7,010 bases of DNA, from contig SKTG01000073.1 of the NCBI GenBank assembly GCA_007118045.1, positions 1-7,010 on the forward strand, read 5' to 3'. The DNA is from Nitriliruptoraceae bacterium. GTDB lineage: Bacteria; Actinomycetota; Nitriliruptoria; Nitriliruptorales; Nitriliruptoraceae. Positions 1-4,435 of this stretch are shown piece by piece. The position numbers and the translations under genes are program-made. The notes under the pieces were generated by a model. That model saw nothing but the letters and a program-made list of their open reading frames with translations. It was not told the origin of the DNA and ran no database searches. How positions within the stretch are numbered: position 1 is the first letter of the stretch; the number at the start of each line of letters is the position of its first letter.

Positions 1-1104
1 GTGCTGTCCGGCAACCGCAACTTCGAGGGCCGGATCAACGCCGACGTGAAGATGAACTACCTCGCGTCACCGCCGCTGGTCGTCGCGTACGCCCTGGCCG
101 GGTCCATGGACGTCGATCTCGACACCGAGCCGCTCGGCACCGACCCGGACGGTTCGCCGGTGTTCCTCAGCGACCTGTGGCCCACCCCGCAGGAGATCCA
201 GCAGGTGGTCAACCAGGCCCTGCAGACCGAGATGTTCGGCGAGAAGTACGCGTCCGTCTTCGATGGGGACGAGGCCTGGCGGTCCTTGCCCACGCCGGAG
301 GGCGACACCTTCGAGTGGGATCCCGAGTCGACCTACATCCGCAAGCCCACGTTCTTCGAGGGCATCCAGGCGGAGCCGCCACCGTTGGAGGACGTGGTCG
401 GTGCCCGGGTGCTGGCCAAGCTCGGTGACTCCGTGACCACGGACCACATCTCGCCGGCCGGCGCGATCAAGGTGGACAGCCCCGCTGGCGAGTACCTGCT
501 CGAGCACGGCGTCGAGCGGCGGAACTTCAACTCCTACGGGTCGCGGCGTGGCAACCACGAGGTCATGATCCGGGGCACGTTCGGCAACATCCGGTTGCGC
601 AACGAGCTGGCTCCCGGGACCGAGGGTGGCGTCACGCGCGACTTCACCAACGACGGCGAGGTCACCTCGATCTACGAGGCGGCCAGCAACTACCAGGAGG
701 CCGGCATCCCGCTGGTCGTGCTGGCCGGTGCCGAGTACGGCTCGGGATCCTCCCGCGACTGGGCGGCCAAGGGGACGCTGCTGCTCGGCGTCTCGGCGGT
801 GATCGCGACCTCCTTCGAGCGCATCCACCGTTCCAACCTGATCGGGATGGGCGTGCTGCCGCTGGAGTTCCCGGACGGTGGCTCGGCCGAGTCGCTCGGG
901 CTGACCGGCGAGGAGACCTTCGACATCACCGGCGTCACCGCGCTCGCGGACGAGATCCCGGCCACCCTGCCGGTCACGGCGCGAGCGCCGGACGGGACGG
1001 AGACCAGCTTCGACGCCAAGGTGCGGATCGACACGCCCGGCGAGGCCACCTACTACCGCCACGGTGGCATCCTGCACTACGTGCTCCGCAGCTTGAACGC
1101 CTGA
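1..1104 (+). CDS. acnA: Aconitate hydratase, AcnA/IRP type, C-terminal part (5' truncated by window edge)
   Basis: Aconitase interconverts citrate and isocitrate through cis-aconitate in the cytoplasmic TCA cycle, using a [4Fe-4S] cluster. The visible 367 residues are roughly the last 40% of a protein that is usually about 900 residues. The first codon seen (GTG) is an internal valine: the sequence opens inside the family motif SGNRNFEGR, whose R6 and R11 correspond to substrate-binding arginines of known aconitases. The cluster cysteines lie upstream, outside the window. A linker (about 40-130) leads to the swivelling C-terminal domain: LGDSVTTDHISPAG (141-154), NSYGSRRGNHEV (177-188), and YGSGSSRDWAAKG (246-258). 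In the last motif S250 and R252 match the catalytic serine and substrate arginine, and SFERIHRSNLIGMG follows (271-284). It ends at TGA 1102-1104. The frame is intact and no defect is seen. The AcnA rather than AcnB family is clear from these motifs. Confidence 0.97.
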   Translation: MLSGNRNFEGRINADVKMNYLASPPLVVAYALAGSMDVDLDTEPLGTDPDGSPVFLSDLWPTPQEIQQVVNQALQTEMFGEKYASVFDGDEAWRSLPTPEGDTFEWDPESTYIRKPTFFEGIQAEPPPLEDVVGARVLAKLGDSVTTDHISPAGAIKVDSPAGEYLLEHGVERRNFNSYGSRRGNHEVMIRGTFGNIRLRNELAPGTEGGVTRDFTNDGEVTSIYEAASNYQEAGIPLVVLAGAEYGSGSSRDWAAKGTLLLGVSAVIATSFERIHRSNLIGMGVLPLEFPDGGSAESLGLTGEETFDITGVTALADEIPATLPVTARAPDGTETSFDAKVRIDTPGEATYYRHGGILHYVLRSLNA

Positions 1105-1157
1105 GTCCCGGGCCCTCACCGCTGGACGGCGTCCCACCCGCATCCGCACCGCCCGCC
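1105..1157 (+). other. Short gap between aconitase and the ABC ATPase gene
   Basis: These 53 bases hold no recognisable Shine-Dalgarno sequence and no convincing terminator. A weak hairpin, GGAC-GGC-GTCC, lies at 1124-1134 and has no T-run after it. Read-through from the aconitase gene into the transporter genes is therefore plausible. The frame of the ATPase stays open through the gap and would encode a Pro/Ala/Ser-rich stretch, but it contains no ATG, GTG or TTG before 1158; only CTG codons are present (1101 and 1122). Confidence 0.5.
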
Positions 1158-2054
1158 GTGGCGCTCACCGACGTGGTGAAGCGCTTCGGCGCGGTGACGG
1201 CCGTCGACCACCTCGATCTCGTGGTCCCGGCGGGTGTGTGCTTCGGGCTCCTCGGCCCCAACGGCGCCGGCAAGTCGACGACGATGCGCCTGCTGACCGG
1301 CCAGGCCGTGGCCGACGCGGGGACCGTCGAGGTGCTCGGCCGCTCGATGCCGGCCGAGTCGAAGGTGGTCCGGGCGCGCAGCGGGGTCGTGCCGCAGGTG
1401 GACAACCTCGACGACGAGCTCACGGTGGCGGAGAACCTCGGCGTCTACGCGCGGCTGTACGGCATCGCTCGTGCGGATCGGCCAGCTGCGATCGCACGCG
1501 GGCTCGAGCTGGCCCGGTTGGCGGACCGAGCGGACACGATCGCCGACGAGCTCTCGGGCGGCATGCGTCGCCGCCTGCTGATCGCCCGGGGGCTGCTGCA
1601 CCGTCCGGAGCTGGTGCTGTTGGACGAGCCGACCGTCGGGCTCGATCCGCAGGTGCGCCAGCAGCTGTGGGGCCAGATCACGGCGGTCCGACGCGACGGG
1701 GCGACGGTCGTGCTGACGACCCACTACATCGAGGAGGCCGAGCGTCTCTGCGACGAGGTGGCGATCGTGCACCGCGGCACGGTGGTGGCCAGGGGGTCGC
1801 CGGATCGCCTGATCGAGGCCACCGTCGGCGTCGAGGTCCTCGAGGTGGCAGGGGACGGACCGTCGCAGCGGCGCACGCTGCTCGCGGCCGAGCAGGCCGG
1901 GTTGCCCACGCGTCACACCGGCACCGGGGTGGCCGTGCTCGGTTCGGAGGCGCTCGAGGTCGCAGCCGGGGACGGGGAGGGCCATGCGGGTCGCCGCCGT
2001 CGCGCCACCCTGGAGGACGTGTTCGTGACGCTGACGGGGGAGGAGCTCACGTGA
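1158..2054 (+). CDS. ABC-2 type exporter ATP-binding protein (DrrA/NodI-like)
   Basis: This cytoplasmic ATPase should power the permease encoded directly downstream. All nucleotide-binding motifs are present in 298 residues: Walker A GPNGAGKST (33-41), Q-loop Q80, signature LSGGM (132-136), Walker B LVLLDEP (152-158) with catalytic E157, D-loop GLDP (161-164), and switch histidine H189 in TTHYIEEAE. After the nucleotide-binding domain comes an extension of about 80 residues ending in RATLEDVFVTLTGEEL, which is typical of DrrA/NodI ATPases. Length is normal for the family. The GTG at 1158 is the only ATG/GTG/TTG start in front of the first beta strand, yet it lacks a visible ribosome binding site. 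Its stop codon overlaps the permease start (GTGA at 2051-2054), which indicates translational coupling. The exported substrate cannot be told: NodI/DrrA similarity does not imply Nod factor or anthracycline export, and no such biosynthetic genes are visible. Confidence 0.95.
   Translation: MALTDVVKRFGAVTAVDHLDLVVPAGVCFGLLGPNGAGKSTTMRLLTGQAVADAGTVEVLGRSMPAESKVVRARSGVVPQVDNLDDELTVAENLGVYARLYGIARADRPAAIARGLELARLADRADTIADELSGGMRRRLLIARGLLHRPELVLLDEPTVGLDPQVRQQLWGQITAVRRDGATVVLTTHYIEEAERLCDEVAIVHRGTVVARGSPDRLIEATVGVEVLEVAGDGPSQRRTLLAAEQAGLPTRHTGTGVAVLGSEALEVAAGDGEGHAGRRRRATLEDVFVTLTGEELT
2039..2045 (+). promoter_or_regulatory. Ribosome binding site of the ABC permease gene
   Basis: GGAGGAG lies inside the end of the ATPase gene; the GGAGG core (2039-2043) is 7 nt before the GTG at 2051. 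It supports that start over longer open-frame readings reaching back into the ATPase gene. Confidence 0.8.
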
Positions 2055-2902
2055 CCACGGCTCGCCTCTCGGACGGTCCCGACCCGCCGGCCCCGGCCGA
2101 GGGGTTCGAGCCGGGCCCGGCCACCGCGGCGCCCTCGCGGTTCGCGGTGCGGGCCGTGCTCGCCGTGCTGTGGCGCGAGTGGGCGGTGTTCCGCCGGGTG
2201 TGGTTCTCGACCGCGTTCGGATCGATCCTGGAGCCGGTCACCTACTTCATCGCGTTCGGGTTCGGCTTCGGCGCCCTGGTCGCCGAGGTCGCGGGCCTGT
2301 CCTACCTGGACTTCATCGCCACCGGTGCCGTGGCCATCGGCGTGCTGTTCAGCTCGATCTTCCCCGCTCTGATCAACGGCTACTTCCGGCGCAAGGAGCA
2401 GCGGCTGTACGACGGCGTGCTGGCGGCGCCACTGTCGATCCCGGAGCTCGTCACGGGTGAGGCGCTCTGGAACGCCCTGCGAGCCTCCGTGGTGGCCTGT
2501 GCGACCGTGCTCGTGGCGATCGGCTTCGGCGTCCGACCCGATCCCACCGTGCTCCTCGTGCCGGTGATCACGGTCGTCGCCGGCTTCGCGTTCGCCGCCG
2601 CCGGAGCCGCATTCGGCGCCGTCATGCGCTCCACCCACAGCTTCGACATGATCATCGTGGGGGTGATCGTTCCCATGTACGTGGTGGCCGGCACCTTCTT
2701 CCCGATCGATGGGCTGCCACCCGCCCTCGCGGCCCTGGCCGTGGCGAACCCGCTGTACCACGTCGTCGAGCTGTTGCGCGCCGTGACCTTCGGTGCGCCG
2801 ACGGGAGCCGTCCTCGGGCTGCACGCGGCGGTGGTCATCGTGTTCGGGGTCGTCGCGTGGGGCGTCGCCGTGCGACTGCTCCGACGGGCCGTGATCGATT
2901 GA
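2051..2902 (+). CDS. ABC-2 type exporter permease (NodJ-like)
   Basis: This is the membrane half of the exporter, 283 residues, about the usual length for ABC-2 permeases. A cytoplasmic Pro/Ala-rich N-terminus (1-30) is followed by an amphipathic stretch with LWREWAVFRRVW (40-51). About six hydrophobic segments follow, near residues 59-78, 88-110, 144-160, 168-191, 198-216 and 255-275. The region FRRKEQRLYDGVLAAPLSI (112-130), just after the second segment, is the conserved cytoplasmic loop that contacts the ATPase. GTFFPIDGLP (214-223) is the ABC-2 signature region, where the family commonly shows an aromatic-Pro-x-(D/E)-x-(L/M)-P pattern. The whole pattern, including SYLDFIATG, recalls NodJ more than other ABC-2 branches, judged from memory. 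The gene overlaps the ATPase gene by 4 bp and has its own ribosome binding site, so the two form one unit. Substrate unknown. Confidence 0.93.
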   Translation: MTTARLSDGPDPPAPAEGFEPGPATAAPSRFAVRAVLAVLWREWAVFRRVWFSTAFGSILEPVTYFIAFGFGFGALVAEVAGLSYLDFIATGAVAIGVLFSSIFPALINGYFRRKEQRLYDGVLAAPLSIPELVTGEALWNALRASVVACATVLVAIGFGVRPDPTVLLVPVITVVAGFAFAAAGAAFGAVMRSTHSFDMIIVGVIVPMYVVAGTFFPIDGLPPALAALAVANPLYHVVELLRAVTFGAPTGAVLGLHAAVVIVFGVVAWGVAVRLLRRAVID

Positions 2903-2950
2903 ACCGCCGGGCGAGGGCGTTCGATCGGGTGCACGCCACCCGCGCAGGGT

Positions 2951-2980
2951 CGCTCCACACCCGCCGTGTGGGCCGGAGCG
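2951..2980. other. Bulged hairpin between the ABC permease and msrA (possible terminator or operator)
   Basis: CGCTCC (2951-2956) is complementary to GGAGCG (2975-2980). Inside it, ACAC (2957-2960) can pair with GTGT (2966-2969) around a CCGCC loop, leaving GGGCC as a bulge. An alternative pairing is CCACAC/GTGTGG (2955-2960 with 2966-2971). No T-run follows, so it would be a non-canonical terminator for the transporter unit, or a protein-binding dyad just upstream of the proposed msrA -10 box. In GC-rich DNA such pairings can arise by chance. Confidence 0.35.
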
Positions 2981-2984
2981 TTCG

Positions 2985-2990
2985 TACGCT
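2985..2990 (+). promoter_or_regulatory. Possible -10 box of the msrA promoter
   Basis: TACGCT fits the TANNNT pattern of actinobacterial housekeeping promoters and sits 73 nt before the msrA GTG, implying a leader of roughly 65-70 nt. No good -35 box is seen 16-19 bp upstream; that space is occupied by inverted repeats. The box also forms the right arm of the small dyad AGCGT-TCGT-ACGCT (2977-2990). Confidence 0.35.
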
Positions 2991-3010
2991 GGTGGCCGAT
3001 CGACACGCGC

Positions 3011-3038
3011 GCCCGGGGCGGGGACGGCTCGTCCGGGC
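3011..3038 (+). other. Possible hairpin in the msrA leader
   Basis: GCCCGG (3011-3016) is the exact reverse complement of CCGGGC (3033-3038), with a 16-nt loop, in what would be the msrA 5' leader. The direct repeat CGGCTCGT (3025-3032 and 3043-3050) overlaps the loop and the bases just before the ribosome binding site. Functional meaning is unproven. Confidence 0.25.
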
Positions 3039-3050
3039 ACCGCGGCTCGT

Positions 3051-3057
3051 AAGGAGG
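3051..3057 (+). promoter_or_regulatory. Consensus ribosome binding site of msrA
   Basis: AAGGAGG is a full Shine-Dalgarno match, 6 nt before the GTG at 3064. It decides the msrA start against an open-frame extension back to 2857 that would overlap the permease gene. Confidence 0.92.
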
Positions 3058-3063
3058 CATCAC

Positions 3064-3693
3064 GTGCTGTTCGGACGCCAGACCCCGACGATGGTCAGCC
3101 CGGACGAGGCCCTCCCGGGTCGCGACCGGCCGCTCGAGGTGCCGGAGACCCACCACGTGACCGGACGCCCGATCGTGCCCCCGTGGCCGGACGAGCACGA
3201 GTTGCTCGTGCTCGGCCTCGGGTGCTTCTGGGGGCCCGAGCGCATCTACTGGCAGCTGCCGGGGGTGTGGACGACCTTCGTCGGCTACGCCGGGGGCTAC
3301 ACGCCCAACCCCACGTACGAGGAGACCTGCACGGGCCGGACCGGTCACGCCGAGGTGGTCGGGGTCGTGTACGACCCGCGGGAGATCGACCTCGAGAGCC
3401 TCCTCGCCGCCTTCTGGGAGAACCACGATCCGACCCAGCCGATGGGACAGGGCAACGACATCGGCACCCAGTACCGCTCGATCGTGCTGACCACGACCGA
3501 CGAGCAGAGGCGGGTGGCCGAGGCCAGCCGCGATCGTTACCAGAGGAAGCTGACGGAGAACGGCTTCGGGGCGATCACGACCACGGTCGAACCGCTCGAC
3601 CACTTGTACTGGGCGGAGGGCTACCACCAGCAGTACCTCGCCAAGAACCCTCGCGGCTACTGCAACCACGGCTTCTGCCAGGTCGCCTACTGA
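3064..3693 (+). CDS. msrA: Peptide methionine sulfoxide reductase MsrA
   Basis: MsrA reduces the S-diastereomer of methionine sulfoxide, free or in proteins, back to methionine with electrons from thioredoxin; it is a cytoplasmic oxidative-damage repair enzyme. The 209-residue product matches the long E. coli-like form (about 212 residues), including the N-terminal part VSPDEALPGR (11-20). The catalytic cysteine is C54 in GCFWG (53-57), followed by LPGVWTTFVGYAGGYTPNPTY with the conserved tyrosines, then TGHAEVV, FWENHDPTQ and GNDIGTQYRS. The C-terminus YCNHGFCQVAY provides two further cysteines, C200 and C205, suited to act as resolving residues in the disulfide relay. No signal peptide is seen. 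The start is GTG 3064, chosen for its consensus ribosome binding site and family length. No MsrB is present nearby. It is convergent with the stress protein gene downstream and appears to be its own transcription unit. Confidence 0.97.
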   Translation: MLFGRQTPTMVSPDEALPGRDRPLEVPETHHVTGRPIVPPWPDEHELLVLGLGCFWGPERIYWQLPGVWTTFVGYAGGYTPNPTYEETCTGRTGHAEVVGVVYDPREIDLESLLAAFWENHDPTQPMGQGNDIGTQYRSIVLTTTDEQRRVAEASRDRYQRKLTENGFGAITTTVEPLDHLYWAEGYHQQYLAKNPRGYCNHGFCQVAY

Positions 3694-3696
3694 TCA

Positions 3697-3744
3697 GGTC
3701 CCCGAGCAGCGCTCCGGGTGCCGACGGCCGCGCCGACGGGGACC
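3697..3744. terminator. Candidate bidirectional terminator between msrA and the stress protein gene
   Basis: GGTCCCCG (3697-3704) and CGGGGACC (3737-3744) form a perfect 8-bp inverted repeat in the 81-bp gap between two convergent genes. An inner hairpin, CGGC-CGC-GCCG (3725-3735), can nest inside. A position right after the msrA stop (3691-3693) and ahead of the stress gene stop fits a shared terminator. Neither side has a T-tract, so it would be a U-less type; placement rather than sequence class is the main support. Confidence 0.5.
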
Positions 3745-3774
3745 CGCGGCTCGGTTCCGGCCGGGGTGGCGGGT

Positions 3775-4203
3775 TCAGGCGCCCTCGTCGGTCTTGACGG
3801 CCAGCACGGGGCACTCGGCGCCGAGCAGCACGTCCTGTGAGACGCTGCCGAGGACCAGCTTGCCGACGGGGGAGCGACGTCGCAGACCGATGACCAGCAG
3901 GGCGGCATCGAGCTCCTCCACGACCTCGAGCAGGGTGCTCGCGGCGTCGCGCTCGACCGGTTCGACCCGGTAGGTGGCGTCGATGCCCCGCTCGGCGAGC
4001 TTGGCGACCACCTCGTCGCCCTCCTGCCGCGCCGCCTCGAGATCGCGGGACCAGCCGGCGAGCTTCTCCGGGTTCTCGCTGAGGCCCTCGCCCATGGTCC
4101 GAACGATGTGCAAGGTGGCGCCACGCAGCTGTGCCTCCTCGACCGCCCGATCGAGAGCGGCCCGGCTCTCGGGCCGAGACGTGACACCGGTCACGATGTT
4201 CAT
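3775..4203 (-). CDS. Universal stress protein (UspA family), single domain
   Basis: This is a cytoplasmic nucleotide-binding stress protein, 142 residues, the normal size of a one-domain USP. It starts MNIVTGVTSRPESRAAL, continues with the helix-rich middle, and ends with the family core VIGLRRRSPVGKLVLGS followed by VSQDVLLGAECPVLAVK. This core supplies a G-2X-G-9X-G(S/T)-like phosphate-binding loop (about 106-120; G106, G114, G119-S120), but the first glycine spacing is changed: RRRSPVG in place of the usual GxxG. The aspartate that normally follows the first strand (VDGS-type) and contacts adenine is absent; TSRPES stands there. ATP binding is therefore likely but not certain. The ATG at 4203 is preceded by a strong purine-rich ribosome binding site. 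The reading frame extends open upstream to 4629, but only as a shadow of the GH65 gene. It is divergent from the GH65 gene and convergent with msrA. The specific role is unknown. Confidence 0.93.
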   Translation of the reverse strand: MNIVTGVTSRPESRAALDRAVEEAQLRGATLHIVRTMGEGLSENPEKLAGWSRDLEAARQEGDEVVAKLAERGIDATYRVEPVERDAASTLLEVVEELDAALLVIGLRRRSPVGKLVLGSVSQDVLLGAECPVLAVKTDEGA

Positions 4204-4207
4204 GTAT

Positions 4208-4217
4208 CCCTCCCTCC
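4208..4217 (-). promoter_or_regulatory. Ribosome binding site of the stress protein gene
   Basis: Read on the minus strand the sequence is GGAGGGAGGG, ending 4 nt before the ATG at 4203. It contains two overlapping Shine-Dalgarno matches and fixes the start at 4203. Confidence 0.85.
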
Positions 4218-4233
4218 GTCGGCTCGGCCGATG

Positions 4234-4245
4234 GTCGCCGGCGAC
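4234..4245. other. 12-bp perfect palindrome in the stress gene leader
   Basis: GTCGCCGGCGAC is self-complementary and sits about where transcription from the upstream TAGGAT box would begin. Imperfect flanking arms CGATG (4229-4233) and CATCG (4245-4249) lengthen the dyad. It could be an operator or a leader hairpin, but a 12-bp palindrome is not rare in DNA this rich in G and C. Confidence 0.3.
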
Positions 4246-4253
4246 ATCGCCAC

Positions 4254-4259
4254 ATCCTA
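4254..4259 (-). promoter_or_regulatory. -10 box (TAGGAT) of the stress protein gene
   Basis: On the minus strand this reads TAGGAT, a consensus-like actinobacterial sigma-A -10 element, placed about 50 nt before the ATG at 4203. Initiation would fall near 4246, giving a leader of some 40-45 nt. The -35 region (about 4276-4284) is a poor match (GGTGGT-like), which suggests either a weak promoter or dependence on an activator or an alternative sigma factor. Confidence 0.5.
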
Positions 4260-4362
4260 CGCCCATCGCGCGGCGCACCACCACACCACGTGATCGTTGC
4301 TTCCGTCTCCGTCGCGGCGACGCGCGCGCCGGTCGTCGCGGCGTCGTCGAGCCGCGTGCCTG

Positions 4363-4392
4363 CCGACGAGCCTGGTGGCGATGCACTAGCGT
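4363..4392 (+). promoter_or_regulatory. Possible promoter of the GH65 gene
   Basis: TAGCGT (4387-4392) fits the TANNNT -10 pattern, and CCGACG (4363-4368) shares the central GAC of TTGACA at an 18-bp spacing. Initiation would be near 4399, with a leader of about 37 nt to the ATG at 4436. If correct, the in-frame GTG at 4391 lies inside the -10 box and cannot be the start. Confidence 0.4.
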
Positions 4393-4435
4393 GCGGGGCG
4401 TCCAGGCCGCCTTCTTCCACTCGGATCGCCGACCG

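Noticed and set aside
67..1149. 360-residue minus-strand open frame opposite aconitase, and similar ones at 1116-1985, 1913-3040, 2380-3669 and 5654-6679
   Set aside because: All are opposite well-supported genes, show shadow-like composition, and have no recognisable domains.
1238..2050. Longer permease frame reaching back through the ATPase gene
   Set aside because: That part is an out-of-frame shadow of the ATPase; GTG 2051 has a good ribosome binding site and the typical GTGA overlap.
2857..3063. Longer MsrA starting inside the permease gene
   Set aside because: The consensus ribosome binding site at 3051-3057 and the normal family length favour GTG 3064; the extra 69 residues are Arg-rich and would overlap the permease.
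3974..4435. Upstream extension of the GH65 reading frame
   Set aside because: It runs across the divergent promoter region and antisense through the stress protein gene. GH65 similarity begins only after 4436, and the GTG at 4391 overlaps a likely -10 box.
4204..4435. A riboswitch in the divergent gap
   Set aside because: Only short dyads are present; no known aptamer core could be recognised by eye.
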